From Ignavibacteria bacterium (GTDB lineage: Bacteria; Bacteroidota; Ignavibacteria; Kapaibacteriales; UBA2268), in assembly GCA_026417135.1 (NCBI GenBank), contig JAOADV010000015.1:1-50673 (forward strand): a stretch of 50,673 bases of DNA, written 5' to 3'. A program made the translations under genes and the position numbers. The notes beneath the pieces were generated by a model. That model ran no database searches, was not told the DNA's origin, and was given only the letters and a program-made list of their open reading frames with translations. This document shows, one piece after another, positions 7,132 to 17,086 of this stretch (position 1 is the stretch's first letter; the number at the start of each line of letters is the position of its first letter).

Positions 7132-9631
7132 GAAAAAAACTATTATCACTTTTTTTTATATAACCTTTTATTTTTTGATTTTTCTTTTGCCGACTCACTC
7201 CCAAGACCAGCGGCAAGGAATGTTTCAACAAAGCGAGCCCAAAGGAGTAATCCGAGGCAAAATCCTTGATTTACAAACCAAAAAGCCTATGGAATATGTC
7301 AGTGTTAGGCTTTTTCGGAGTCGCGATTCTTCGCTTGTGGCTGGAACTTTGACGAACGAAAACGGAAATTTCGAATTAACCAACGTTCCGTTTGGTCGAT
7401 ATTATGCTGTTTTTAAATTTATCGGATTTAAAACCAAAATAATTGATTCCGTCTTTGTTACTCCAAGAAGTCAAGAAGTTTCCCTATCAACTATTTACTT
7501 TGAAAACGAGTCTATTCAAACAAAGGAAGTAGAAGTTACTGCAACAAAGGATATTGTATCGTACGAGATAGACCGAAGAATTTATGATGTTTCTCGCGAT
7601 TTAGCAAATGTTAGTGGAACTGCACTCGACGTTTTAAGCAATGTACCTTCTGTATCCGTTGATATCGAAGGCAATGTAAGTTTGCGAGGAAGTGGCAATG
7701 TTCAAATATTGATTGATGGAAAGCCTTCGTCCTTGCTTGGTTTCGACCGCGGAACAGTTCTCGAGCAAATACCCGCAGATAATATTGAACGGATAGAGAT
7801 TATTACGAATCCCAGTGCTAAGTTCGACCCCGATGGCGTTGCTGGGATAATTAACATAATTTTGAAGAAGCAGTTGCTGCTTGGGTGGGGAGCAATTCTA
7901 AACGCAAATGCTGGTACCGCCGACAAGTATAATGGTTCATTGAATTTTAACGTCCGCTCGGATTATTTCAATACAACTTTAGGATATAATTTCCGTTCGT
8001 TTAGTATGCGTGGCAACACTACTGCTTCTCGGAATTCTTTTGCTCCCGATACAACTTCTCTTTTCCAAAAACAAGAATTTTTGCGAAAGGGCATTTTTCA
8101 TCGATTTCAATTCTCAACAGAATGGACCCCGAATACCAAAAACTCCTTGATTTTTAATGTAAATGCGGGGCTGAATTCTCGGCGAACTTCTGATTCGACA
8201 GGGTACAACTTTGTTAACTTTGTTCAAGAGTTGACAGAAAATTATTATCGACAAAATTCAAATGAAGGGAAAAATTTTTCATACGATTTAGGGGTTAGTT
8301 ACAAGCTTTCTTTCGATAAAAAAGATAAAGAATTAAACTCCAACATTTTTTATATGTCTTATTCTGGTAACGAAGACAACTTGTATAACCAAACCAACTT
8401 GACAACTGGCACCCAATCCTTTTTTAACAAACAGAATAACAAAACCGATTACGTTAACAACAACTTGATGTTCGAAATAAATTATTCCGACCCATTCGAT
8501 TTTGGTAAAATCGATGTTGGATTCAAGACAAACTTGCGATATATCAACATTGATTACTCATTTTTCAATTTTAACTTTGATTCCTCAAAGTGGATTATCG
8601 ATAACTTGAAAAGTAATGAATTTTCTTACAACGAAAATATCTTTGCTACCTATTTTACATTTGCGGGAAAATATAACAAGTTTGGATATCAGATTGGATT
8701 GCGAGGGGAAGGGACTTTTACAAATTCTGAGCAAAAAACTCTTAACGAAACCTTTTTGAACAAATTTTTTAATTTTTTCCCAACTGTTCACTTATCGTAT
8801 CAAATTCTTCCAATTAATACCTTGATGTTAAGTTATACTCGGCGGATAAATCGACCTCATTCATTTTATTTAAATCCTTTTATTGATTATTCAGACCCTC
8901 AGAATTTGTCGAAAGGCAATCCGAACTTAAAGCCGGAGTTTTCCAATGCTTTTGAACTTTCGAATTTACTTTTGTTTGGGAGAAATTCCTTGAACTTGAC
9001 ATTATTTTACCGTTTTACTTCCGATATTATTTCACGAGTAACACGATTGGATACTTCAAAAAAATTCACTATAACAACTTATGAAAATATTAATCAAAGT
9101 AAAAGCTTAGGTTTCGAAGCCATTTTGAACTACGCATTTTTCAATTGGTGGAAGAATAATTTGAGCTTTTCTTACTTTTATTTAGATATCAATGGCATAC
9201 CAGAGTACGGGATACCAGCAAGAAATAGTAACAGTTGGAATTTAAAATACAACTCTGTTATAAGTTTAAACGACGACATAGATTTACAGTTCAACTTGTC
9301 CTACGATTCTCCCGTAGTTACGATAGGTGGTGGTGGGATGTATTGGCGATTCTTTCAAATGGGGAATGTCGGGCGACTCGATGGAATTTTCACAGCTAAT
9401 TTAGCTCTTAAAATAGATGTTTTTGGTGATAGGGGGACAATTAATTTTCGGTTGCAAGACGTTTTCAAAACAATTACCTATAACCTTACAACAACAGCCT
9501 CCAATTTTACCTCGAATATTTATCGTATAAGAGAAAGCCGAGTTGCTTTTATTGGATTTCAGTACAAAATAAACGAATATAAGCGTCCGCGAATGAGAAA
9601 GCTCGAAGAAATGGAAATGGAATTCGAATAA
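7118..9631 (+). CDS. TonB-type outer-membrane beta-barrel receptor
   Basis: About 837 residues. A signal peptide (FFYITFYFLIFLLPTHS) is followed by a carboxypeptidase-regulatory-like beta sandwich (about 45-120; GKILDLQTKKPMEYVSV). A plug-like domain spans about 135-250 with VSLRGSGNVQILIDGKPS and the IERIEIITNPSAKFDPDG stretch. A long beta barrel carries the outer-membrane beta-barrel family segment NPNLKPEFSNAFELS. The family imports large ligands or acts as an outer-membrane porin driven by TonB; I see no obvious TonB box. The substrate is unknown. It lies 82 nt after the dockerin-like gene and about 44 nt before the porin gene. Three tandem ATGs start it; ATG 7130 alone gives an ideal signal peptide. 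Confidence 0.88.
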   Translation: MKMKMKKTIITFFYITFYFLIFLLPTHSQDQRQGMFQQSEPKGVIRGKILDLQTKKPMEYVSVRLFRSRDSSLVAGTLTNENGNFELTNVPFGRYYAVFKFIGFKTKIIDSVFVTPRSQEVSLSTIYFENESIQTKEVEVTATKDIVSYEIDRRIYDVSRDLANVSGTALDVLSNVPSVSVDIEGNVSLRGSGNVQILIDGKPSSLLGFDRGTVLEQIPADNIERIEIITNPSAKFDPDGVAGIINIILKKQLLLGWGAILNANAGTADKYNGSLNFNVRSDYFNTTLGYNFRSFSMRGNTTASRNSFAPDTTSLFQKQEFLRKGIFHRFQFSTEWTPNTKNSLIFNVNAGLNSRRTSDSTGYNFVNFVQELTENYYRQNSNEGKNFSYDLGVSYKLSFDKKDKELNSNIFYMSYSGNEDNLYNQTNLTTGTQSFFNKQNNKTDYVNNNLMFEINYSDPFDFGKIDVGFKTNLRYINIDYSFFNFNFDSSKWIIDNLKSNEFSYNENIFATYFTFAGKYNKFGYQIGLRGEGTFTNSEQKTLNETFLNKFFNFFPTVHLSYQILPINTLMLSYTRRINRPHSFYLNPFIDYSDPQNLSKGNPNLKPEFSNAFELSNLLLFGRNSLNLTLFYRFTSDIISRVTRLDTSKKFTITTYENINQSKSLGFEAILNYAFFNWWKNNLSFSYFYLDINGIPEYGIPARNSNSWNLKYNSVISLNDDIDLQFNLSYDSPVVTIGGGGMYWRFFQMGNVGRLDGIFTANLALKIDVFGDRGTINFRLQDVFKTITYNLTTTASNFTSNIYRIRESRVAFIGFQYKINEYKRPRMRKLEEMEMEFE

Positions 9632-9675
9632 TTCTTATTTTTTCTTAATTTTCCCTTTTTTATTCTGGAGGCTAT

Positions 9676-11001
9676 ATGTTTCTAATATTTTCTTCACTTT
9701 TTTTTATTTTCTCTTTAAATCAAATTTATTGCCAGGATGATTTCAAGATTTTTGGAGAGTTTCGAGTAAGAACTGAACTCGATGGGAGAGATTTTTTGAA
9801 TAAAACTTACCCTCAATCTTTTACCTCTATGAGAACTCGTCTTGGGGTAAGTAAAACTTTATTCGAAAAAATTCAGATATTTATTCAATTACAAGATTCG
9901 AGAGTTTTTGGCGAAGAGAAAAGTACATTGGAAAGTATTAAAAATATTGACCTTCATCAAGGTTTTCTCACACTTAAAGATATTTTTGACTCGAAATTTT
10001 ATTTGACAGTTGGGAGGTTCAAATTAAATTATGGCTCTTTCAAAATTTTTGGTCCTAACGATTGGCATAATGTTGGTCGGAGTTTCGACGGGTTTAAACT
10101 TGGCTACGATTCGGACTTTCTTAGAGCAGATGCTTTTGTTACAACAATTTCAAACTTCTTAAACTTTAGAAGTGGTGCCGCACCAATTCGTGCTAACTAT
10201 AATTACAACGAGGCACCACCCGACACAAGTTTTAACCTTTATGGATTGTATTCCACGATAAATCCCGGCAATTTCTACAAAATAGACATCTATGGTTATT
10301 ATGAACTTGATAGGGCACGAATTTTAGATACTTCTACTCGAATTTCTTACTCTCGAACTAAAAGGTTCACATTTGGTGGTGTGTTTAATTTCGTTCCCAA
10401 TCAATTTCCTTTGTTTGCACGTGTTGAACTTGCTTACCAAGGAGGAGAAATTTTTACCAATTCCCTTAAAAAAATTTCTGCATTTACGATTTTCGCTAAT
10501 TTAGGTTATAAATTTGGGGATTTAAATATATCTTTAAATGCCGATATCCACTCGGGTGGTGACCCAAGCAAGAGCGATAAGTATCAACTTTTCGAGAATG
10601 CCTTCGCAAGTAAACACAATTTCCAAGGTTTTATGGATTATTTTACAAGACTTGCTTCTCCTGATTTTAAAACTGGTATTTATGGCTTAAATGATTATTT
10701 TCTGCGTATTCTTTACTCATTTAACAAAAGCCTGTTCATTCATTTAGATGCTCATTATTTCACTTCTTTTGTTCAATTCAAATCTACCGACAATAAGGAC
10801 ATCTTTGTTTATGGCCCAGAACTTGACCTTGTCGTTCGATACAATCTATTAAATTCTGTCGATATCGAGTGGGGGTCAGGTTTGTTCATTCCGCAAGAGG
10901 CTATGAAAGAAGTTTTCATTACTTCTTTACCGAATCGAGACCGAAAAGCACCATTCGACCCAGCTTTTTGGACTTATTTACAATTTAATGTAAGATTTTA
11001 A
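9676..11001 (+). CDS. Alginate-export-type outer-membrane porin
   Basis: A 441-residue protein with a signal peptide (1-19, ending YCQ) followed by alternating amphipathic beta strands with aromatic girdles and a terminal phenylalanine (NVRF). That is the pattern of an outer-membrane barrel. The landmarks GEFRVRTELDGRDF, MRTRLG, QLQDSRVFGE and VGRFKLNYGS match the alginate export (AlgE-like, PF13372) family. In this phylum such proteins are general or substrate-specific porins, and alginate export should not be inferred. The start ATG 9676 has a good GGAGG 6 nt upstream. It follows the TonB receptor by 44 nt, so co-transcription is likely. Confidence 0.75.
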   Translation: MFLIFSSLFFIFSLNQIYCQDDFKIFGEFRVRTELDGRDFLNKTYPQSFTSMRTRLGVSKTLFEKIQIFIQLQDSRVFGEEKSTLESIKNIDLHQGFLTLKDIFDSKFYLTVGRFKLNYGSFKIFGPNDWHNVGRSFDGFKLGYDSDFLRADAFVTTISNFLNFRSGAAPIRANYNYNEAPPDTSFNLYGLYSTINPGNFYKIDIYGYYELDRARILDTSTRISYSRTKRFTFGGVFNFVPNQFPLFARVELAYQGGEIFTNSLKKISAFTIFANLGYKFGDLNISLNADIHSGGDPSKSDKYQLFENAFASKHNFQGFMDYFTRLASPDFKTGIYGLNDYFLRILYSFNKSLFIHLDAHYFTSFVQFKSTDNKDIFVYGPELDLVVRYNLLNSVDIEWGSGLFIPQEAMKEVFITSLPNRDRKAPFDPAFWTYLQFNVRF

Positions 11002-11234
11002 CAAAGTTTATTCCTAGTTTTTTAAAATTAATTAGGTCTGGTTTCTTTTAGCGACTGGAGCGCCAAAATTATATTGATATTCAAACAGCAAGACTTAAAT
11101 AAATTTTTATTTGAACTAATCAGTAATTAAAACAAATACACTTTACACAAAAAAGAAAAAAATTGAAATGATACAATTACTTACTATTTGAGTTTTCTTG
11201 TTTTGCTTATTGATAAAGAACTTAATAGCGACAC

Positions 11235-12794
11235 TTACTTAGCTATTGCTACGCTTCGGCGCTCTCGAATAAGAGTAACTTTGATTTGTCCTGGAAATTC
11301 TAGTTCGTTTTCAATCTTTTTAGCAATATCAACTGCAAGTTGGTCGGCTGTAATATCGTCTATTTTGTCGGGTTCTACAATAACTCTTATTTCGCGTCCA
11401 GCTTGAATAGCAAAGGTTTTTTGGACACCATTGAAGCTCTGAGCTAAAGTTTCTAATTTTTCTAACCTTTTGATGTAGTTTTCGAGAGATTCTCGGCGTG
11501 CCCCGGGGCGTGCTCCACTAATACTATCAGAAGCTTGAACGAGCACCGCGTAAGGTGTTTCCATTTCAATATCCTCGTGATGCGCACCGATAGCATTAGC
11601 AACAATTGGATGTTCTTTGTATTTTTTTGCAAGTTCGTAGCCAATCAATGCGTGGGGTCCGTCGATATTTTGGTCTTCGCATTTTCCAATATCGTGTAGA
11701 AGACCAGCCCGCTTGGCGAGTTGTGGGTCTAAACCAAGTTCGGATGCCATTATTCCACAAAGACGTGCAACCTCGATAGAGTGGCTAAGAAGGTTTTGTC
11801 CGTAGCTTGAACGGTATTTCATCTTTCCGACAAGCCTAACTAATTCCTTGTGCATATTGTAGATTTGGAGTTCGAGGCAAGTTGATTCACCTATTTTGAT
11901 AATTTCTTCTTCTAATTCTTGACGGACTTTTTCGACAATTTCTTCTATTCTGGCTGGGTGTATTCTTCCGTCCTGCATAAGTCGGATTAAAGCAATTCTA
12001 GCGACCTCTCGGCGGAATGGGTCGAAGCCAGAAATTACAACTGCTTCTGGTGTATCGTCTATTATTAAATCGACCCCAGTTGCGGATTCAAACGAACGGA
12101 TGTTTCTGCCTTCTCTGCCAATGATTCTTCCTTTCATCTCGTCCGATTCGAGAGTAACAACCGAGACGGTACTTTCAATACTATGGTCCGAAGCGGTGCG
12201 TTGTATTGCTTCGATGATTATATTCCTTGCTTCTCGTTGCGCATTCTGCTTTGCTTCGTCTCGGATTTGTTTAATGTATTGTGCGGCTTCGGTCTTAGCT
12301 TCGTTTATGAAATTATCCATAAGAATTTTCTTCGCTTCTTCGGAACTCAAACCGCTGATTTCTTCAAGTTTTGCAATTTGGTCGTTTTTGATTTTTTCGA
12401 TTTCATCGAGTCTTTCTGAAATTTGTTTTTGCTTTTCAATTAATTCGTTTTGTAGGCTTTCGAGCTGCTTTTCTTTTTTCGAAAGCATTTCGTTTCTCGA
12501 TTCAATTGCTTCTTCACGGGTTTTGAGCAATCGCTCGGTTGCTTGGATTTTTGCTTTTCTCTGTTGATACTCGTTTTCGAATTCTTGCTTCCTTTTGTGC
12601 CATTCTTCTTTTACTTCGAGAAGTTTTTCCTTTTTAAAATTGTTTGCCTCCTTTTCCGCTTCCTTGAGTATATTTTGAGCTTTTTCTTCTGCTTCTGCTA
12701 TTTTGAAGGAAATTGCCCTTTGGGTAATGAAGTAGGCAACTCCGAAACCAAGTAGAAGTCCTAATACGGTTCCTACGATAATTAACTCACTCAT
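11235..12794 (-). CDS. rny: Ribonuclease Y
   Basis: A 519-residue membrane-anchored endoribonuclease that starts mRNA decay. One N-terminal helix (about 3-22) is followed by a long charged coiled coil (about 30-190). A KH RNA-binding domain follows (about 210-275, with GREGRN), then an HD hydrolase domain with the metal pair H367-D368 in LLHDIGK and a later GAHHED. Length and domain order match Bacillus subtilis RNase Y. The start ATG 12794 is preceded by AGAAGGA, a good Shine-Dalgarno. It is transcribed towards the porin gene and diverges from the Asp-box protein; the 241-bp spacer between the starts holds promoters for both. Confidence 0.97.
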   Translation of the reverse strand: MSELIIVGTVLGLLLGFGVAYFITQRAISFKIAEAEEKAQNILKEAEKEANNFKKEKLLEVKEEWHKRKQEFENEYQQRKAKIQATERLLKTREEAIESRNEMLSKKEKQLESLQNELIEKQKQISERLDEIEKIKNDQIAKLEEISGLSSEEAKKILMDNFINEAKTEAAQYIKQIRDEAKQNAQREARNIIIEAIQRTASDHSIESTVSVVTLESDEMKGRIIGREGRNIRSFESATGVDLIIDDTPEAVVISGFDPFRREVARIALIRLMQDGRIHPARIEEIVEKVRQELEEEIIKIGESTCLELQIYNMHKELVRLVGKMKYRSSYGQNLLSHSIEVARLCGIMASELGLDPQLAKRAGLLHDIGKCEDQNIDGPHALIGYELAKKYKEHPIVANAIGAHHEDIEMETPYAVLVQASDSISGARPGARRESLENYIKRLEKLETLAQSFNGVQKTFAIQAGREIRVIVEPDKIDDITADQLAVDIAKKIENELEFPGQIKVTLIRERRSVAIAK

Positions 12795-12982
12795 CTTTTC
12801 CTTCTGCTTTTGTCATTAATATTTCAAAAAAACTAAAATTAGTTTAAGTAAAAATTCAATTTAATATTTAAAAAGAAAATTTAAAAATTTCTAAATTGTT
12901 GGCACCATTTCCAGACGTTTTTGTAGGATTTATATTACTCTGCCTCGAATTTTTAGATTTGGCTAAAACACTTTGCGGTTTC

Positions 12983-13015
12983 TTTGAGAATGTAAGAAAG
13001 TTTTTGTTATATTTG
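12983..13015 (+). promoter_or_regulatory. Promoter TTTG-N21-TATATTTG
   Basis: TTTG (12983-12986), 21 nt, then TATATTTG (13008-13015), 20 nt before ATG 13036. Both elements and the spacing match the Bacteroidota primary sigma factor consensus. This is the cleanest promoter in the window. Confidence 0.6.
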
Positions 13016-13035
13016 AAATTAATTAATTTATTTAT

Positions 13036-15612
13036 ATGAAAAAGTTAATCTTTTATTTTTCTCTTGTCTTATTCCCGTTTTTTTGCTTATCGCAGAACAT
13101 AAATCCCTTCGTAGAGAGAGAAGGAGACGAAGAGTTTAAAATAAGGCGGGACAAATGGCTTCGTAGTTTTCACCGTTGCGAAGAAGGTTTGCCTTACTGG
13201 ATAATCAATTTAGAACAAAAAAATATGTTTTTTGAAAAAACAAGACTTAAAGGAACCGAAGAACAAATGTTAAGTCGTTGGTATGCCGAAGGTCGCATTT
13301 TTGGTGAATGGAAAGAAAGAGGTAGCAACAACCAATCTGGGCGTGTTCATACCGTTGACTACGACACCCTTGAAAAAGTTATTTATTTGGCTTCTGCGGG
13401 AGGAAATATTTGGAAAGGTAGTATAAACGGTAATGATTGGGTTTGTTTAAACGACGGAAAAAGGTTCCCGAATATTCGGATGGTAAGAATTGTTAAATTT
13501 TCTGGAAAGAAAAGGATTCTTGTAGTAGCAAATTCTCCTTCCTGTGTTTATTACACTGATAATGACGGCAGAAGTTGGGTTAAGGCAAAAGGTCTCGACA
13601 ATCCAGAAAAATGGGGTTGGACAATACGTGGTACTGTTACTTTGAATAACTCTATATATGTATTGTTATGTGAATGGAATTTTAAGACTTGGAAAATGAT
13701 GATAAGTATATATAAATCCAATGATTTTGGGGAAACATTTTCACCTATCTATTCTTCATATAACGACCCCGAATTGGCTGACATTTGGGCTCCCCGTTAT
13801 GGAGTTAATAATTTGTTCTTTATTACAAAAGATACTCTATTCAGTATAGACAATGAAAATCAGATTAAAATAATTTCAATAAATCAATTTATCGACAAGT
13901 ACACGAGTGGAATTTTAATGACTGGAACTACGGCAACCTTACCGATATCTATTTATTTGGCAGTGAAAACGACTAGTGTTAAGACAGAGTTTTATTATTC
14001 TACAAATGGTGGTCTAACTTTTAACAAGACTGGTAAATTCAATTTTTATCCTTTTGAGAAAAATAGTTTCGAAGCTTCTGTAGTTAACCCCAAAAGAGTT
14101 TATTTTGGGCAAGTAGAGTTTTATGTAAGTAACGATATGGGACTTTCGTGGGACACGGCAAATAAGTGGACCGAATATTATTCCCAAATTGAAACAAAAC
14201 TTCACGCTGATATTCCGGGTATTGTTTCGTTTAAAGTTTGGGACGAGAAAAATAAGATTGAACGGGAAATTCTATTTATATGTACGGACGGTGGCTTATA
14301 TGTTTCGTATGATGGAGGCAAAACTTATACTAATCTCTCTTTATCTCGACTTAATATTAGTCAATATTATTCTATCTATACATATCGAGCAAACCCGAAG
14401 GTACTTTTTGCTGGGAGCCAAGACCAAGGTTTCCAGCGATGTCTTCACGATTCTGGAGCGGTCCTTTCTTTTCAACAAACGATAAGTGGAGATTATGGTC
14501 ATTTTGTTTCTAGTAATGGTGGACAACATCTTTGGTCTGTTTACCCCGGGTTTGCGATGTTGTATTTAAATCCGAACAATGAAAACTTTAGAAGTTGCTT
14601 TTGGGAATTCAAAGGTGGAGTTTCTCTTTGGATGCCGCCTCTTGTGGCAGACCCAATCGACCCTAATTTAGTTTATTTACTCAGTGGTAAAAACGATGCC
14701 CCCAAAAGTACTCCTGCGTCTTACATCTATAAACTAAGATTTGATGAGCGAAAATTTTCAATTAATTACGAAGTGCTTCCTTTTAATTTTGCTCTCGATA
14801 AAGCTACACAAGATATTACCGCTTTGGCAATATCTCCTTTCAACCCAAATTTATGGTATGCTGCAACAAATGAAGGTAAATTTTTGTTTTCAACAAACAA
14901 AGGGCAAGACTGGACTCTTGTCGATGGGGTTGCTGGTCCTAAAAGTCATTATTTTTATGGAAATAAGATATTGCCTTCACGTAATCAGCTTGGAAAACTT
15001 GTAGTTGCTGGTAGTGGTTACTCAAATCCTGCTGTTTTGATTTCTTATGATAACGGTAAAACATTTGAACCTTTGGGGAAAAATCTTCCAAATACCTTAT
15101 TTTATGATATTGAATTCAACGAAGACGAAAGTTTGCTTTTTGCAGCAACTGAAATCGGACCTTTTGTTTTCCATTTTGCAGAAAATCGATGGTTTTTCTT
15201 AGGAGGCATTGGGGTTCCAGACCAAGTTTTTTGGGATGTGGAATACTTACAAGCTCTAAAAATAGTTCGATTTGCCACTTACGGCCGTGGTATTTGGGAT
15301 TTTAAGATTGATAGGGTACTTACTATTGCTGATAAGGATGAATCTCGACCTTTGGTGGAAGTCTCGCCGAACCCATTCTCCGAGAAATTGAAAATAAATT
15401 TATATGGGGATATAGATAAAATTAACTTGAAAATTTATGATATTGAAGGTAGACTTGTCCGAAATTTGTTTAGTGGACATATCGATGGAAATTTGGAAAT
15501 TTATTGGGATGGAAAATCCGACGAAGCTGAAAATCTACCCTCTGGGATTTATTTTATAATTTTTAACGATGGGCAACAAGTTTCGTATTCAAAAGTAATA
15601 TATAGTAGATAA
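13036..15612 (+). CDS. Secreted Asp-box beta-propeller protein with sorting domain
   Basis: An 858-residue protein with a signal peptide (1-19, ending CLSQ). At least seven Asp-box (BNR) motifs of the type YxSxDxGxxW/F follow, for example YYTDNDGRSW, YKSNDFGETF, YYSTNGGLTF, YVSNDMGLSW, YVSYDGGKTY, LFSTNKGQDW and LISYDNGKTF. They are spread from about 170 to 680, giving a sortilin/sialidase-like propeller. The C-terminal 80 residues (VEVSPNPFSEKLKI ... LPSGIYFIIF) form a type A sorting domain for type IX secretion. The Asp boxes alone do not make it a sialidase, and no arginine triad can be assigned from the sequence. It is likely a surface or extracellular protein, as a hydrolase or a binding scaffold. 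The gene is monocistronic with its own promoter. Confidence 0.82.
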   Translation: MKKLIFYFSLVLFPFFCLSQNINPFVEREGDEEFKIRRDKWLRSFHRCEEGLPYWIINLEQKNMFFEKTRLKGTEEQMLSRWYAEGRIFGEWKERGSNNQSGRVHTVDYDTLEKVIYLASAGGNIWKGSINGNDWVCLNDGKRFPNIRMVRIVKFSGKKRILVVANSPSCVYYTDNDGRSWVKAKGLDNPEKWGWTIRGTVTLNNSIYVLLCEWNFKTWKMMISIYKSNDFGETFSPIYSSYNDPELADIWAPRYGVNNLFFITKDTLFSIDNENQIKIISINQFIDKYTSGILMTGTTATLPISIYLAVKTTSVKTEFYYSTNGGLTFNKTGKFNFYPFEKNSFEASVVNPKRVYFGQVEFYVSNDMGLSWDTANKWTEYYSQIETKLHADIPGIVSFKVWDEKNKIEREILFICTDGGLYVSYDGGKTYTNLSLSRLNISQYYSIYTYRANPKVLFAGSQDQGFQRCLHDSGAVLSFQQTISGDYGHFVSSNGGQHLWSVYPGFAMLYLNPNNENFRSCFWEFKGGVSLWMPPLVADPIDPNLVYLLSGKNDAPKSTPASYIYKLRFDERKFSINYEVLPFNFALDKATQDITALAISPFNPNLWYAATNEGKFLFSTNKGQDWTLVDGVAGPKSHYFYGNKILPSRNQLGKLVVAGSGYSNPAVLISYDNGKTFEPLGKNLPNTLFYDIEFNEDESLLFAATEIGPFVFHFAENRWFFLGGIGVPDQVFWDVEYLQALKIVRFATYGRGIWDFKIDRVLTIADKDESRPLVEVSPNPFSEKLKINLYGDIDKINLKIYDIEGRLVRNLFSGHIDGNLEIYWDGKSDEAENLPSGIYFIIFNDGQQVSYSKVIYSR

Positions 15613-15804
15613 GAATTCATAATATTCTCATTACCTTTTCTCTTAATACTTTATGTTTAGCTAAAATGTTTTTGATATTCGAGCTAAATATACTTTAATT
15701 GGGTAAATTGTTATTATTTTTTAAATTCAAATAGCTCGTTCTTTCGAAAGCTTTCATTTATCAATTAAGTCGCAATCGGAAAAAACTTCAGTTTCTTCTC
15801 TTTT

Positions 15805-16194
15805 TTAAGAAGATTGAATTTCGTTGCTTTCGATAATTACAACAGCAGAGGCAACAGAACTCAAATGTGATAGACTGACGAAAATTTTGTATTTTCCCCA
15901 TTTTTCAGCTAAACTACCGAAAAGTTCAATTCTTGGGTCGCCTTTATCGCCGTTTACAATACCGACTTGGTTCAATTTGAAGCCTTGTCGGAGTCCAGTT
16001 CCTATGGCTTTACTAAAAGCTTCCTTAGCTGCAAATCTTGCTGCGTAATGCAAAAATTTCTTATCCTTGTATTCTTCGCAGTATTTCCTTTCAGTTTCGG
16101 TAAAGACACGGCTAATAAATTTTTCGCCATATTGGGTTATTGCTTGCTCTATCCTCGAAATTTCAATTAAATCAATTCCAACCCCGATAATCAT
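15805..16194 (-). CDS. acpS: Holo-[acyl-carrier-protein] synthase
   Basis: A 129-residue enzyme that transfers 4'-phosphopantetheine from coenzyme A to apo-ACP, needed for fatty acid synthesis. It has GVGIDLIEI with the Mg2+ ligand D8, and FAAKEAFSKA with E58, the standard AcpS metal and catalytic residues at their usual numbers. Length is typical. Its ATG overlaps the end of cobB by 4 nt (ATGA type), so the pair is translationally coupled. A U-rich weak hairpin follows the stop but is not a convincing terminator. Confidence 0.97.
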   Translation of the reverse strand: MIIGVGIDLIEISRIEQAITQYGEKFISRVFTETERKYCEEYKDKKFLHYAARFAAKEAFSKAIGTGLRQGFKLNQVGIVNGDKGDPRIELFGSLAEKWGKYKIFVSLSHLSSVASAVVIIESNEIQSS

Positions 16195-16940
16195 AATAGA
16201 CCTTTTTTGCGTTTTACTTCTTCGACTATTGCTGGTAACGCAACTGCGGAAGTTTCGGAAATTTTAAAGTCCACATAAGGGGTAAGAGCGGTATAGTTTG
16301 GGTTTACTTCGACAACGAGTGCTCCGGAACGTTTTGCAATTAAGGGGAGATTTGCAGCAGGGTAAACTTCGGCGGAAGTTCCAATACTAAAAAAGACATT
16401 GCATTCGGTTGCAGATTGTTCGGCTTCGGTTAATGCATCGAATGGTAAAAGTTCGCCGAACCAAACGACAGATGGTCTAATCAAGCCGCCACACGAAGGG
16501 CACTTTGGAATTTCACCATCGGGTAGAGCAGTTTCACCTTCGAACGGTCTTTTACATTGAAAACAATGATTTTCAATGATATTGCCGTGAAGTTCGATCA
16601 CCTTTTTCGAACCAGCCTTTTGATGCAATCTGTCGACATTTTGTGTAATTAAAGTAAATTGAGGGAACAATTTTTCCATCTCTGCCAAGGCATAATGCCC
16701 TGGATTTGGCTTTGCGTTGTTGATTACTTCTCTGCGGTATTGGTACCAATCCCATACCCTTTGTGGATTGGAAAGAAATCCATCGATACTTGCCAATTCC
16801 ATCGGATTGAACTTTGCCCAAAGCCCATCTGGATCCCGAAAAGTTTTTATTCCACTTTCGGCAGAAACTCCAGCCCCAGTCAAAGCTGCTACAAAATTTG
16901 CACAAGTAAGCGCATCGATGAGGTCGTCTGGTATTTCCAT
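16191..16940 (-). CDS. cobB: NAD-dependent protein deacylase, sirtuin CobB type
   Basis: A 249-residue class III sirtuin that removes lysine acyl groups using NAD+, releasing nicotinamide and O-acyl-ADP-ribose. GAGVSAESGI (22-31) binds NAD+, TQNVDRLH is at 99-106 and the catalytic base is H118 in ELHGN. A zinc site is formed by C126, C129, C147 and C150. The Y66-Q-Y-R69 pair in the helix after the NAD loop matches the Tyr/Arg signature of desuccinylase/demalonylase sirtuins, so acidic acyl substrates are likely. AAGGTG precedes the ATG. It is first in a two-gene unit with acpS, overlapping by 4 nt, and a perfect palindrome lies 31 nt upstream of its start. Confidence 0.96.
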   Translation of the reverse strand: MEIPDDLIDALTCANFVAALTGAGVSAESGIKTFRDPDGLWAKFNPMELASIDGFLSNPQRVWDWYQYRREVINNAKPNPGHYALAEMEKLFPQFTLITQNVDRLHQKAGSKKVIELHGNIIENHCFQCKRPFEGETALPDGEIPKCPSCGGLIRPSVVWFGELLPFDALTEAEQSATECNVFFSIGTSAEVYPAANLPLIAKRSGALVVEVNPNYTALTPYVDFKISETSAVALPAIVEEVKRKKGLL

Positions 16941-16971
16941 CTTTTCACCTTAAATTTATAGATACTGCAAA

Positions 16972-16991
16972 AATTGTTAACTTTAACAATT
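16972..16991. promoter_or_regulatory. Perfect palindrome, candidate operator of cobB-acpS
   Basis: AATTGTTAA-CT-TTAACAATT: two 9-bp arms with a 2-bp centre, 31 nt upstream of the cobB ATG. Its place and symmetry suit a dimeric repressor site. No known operator is recognised, and AT-rich DNA makes chance palindromes more likely. Confidence 0.35.
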
Positions 16992-17086
16992 CGTAATTAA
17001 AGACTTTTTTTGACCGAATCACTATGTTTAGAACTTCTTTAAAAAACATTTTTTCAACTTTTCGAAAAACAACAATTCCCGTTTTG

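Noticed and set aside
12100-12567. 155-codon plus-strand frame opposite rny
   Set aside because: It mirrors the charged coiled-coil codons of rny on the other strand, and rny is well supported by motifs.
15700-15804. Hairpins between the Asp-box gene and acpS
   Set aside because: CTTTCGAAAG and a U-rich hairpin occur, but stems are short or rely on the T run itself; no convincing bidirectional terminator.
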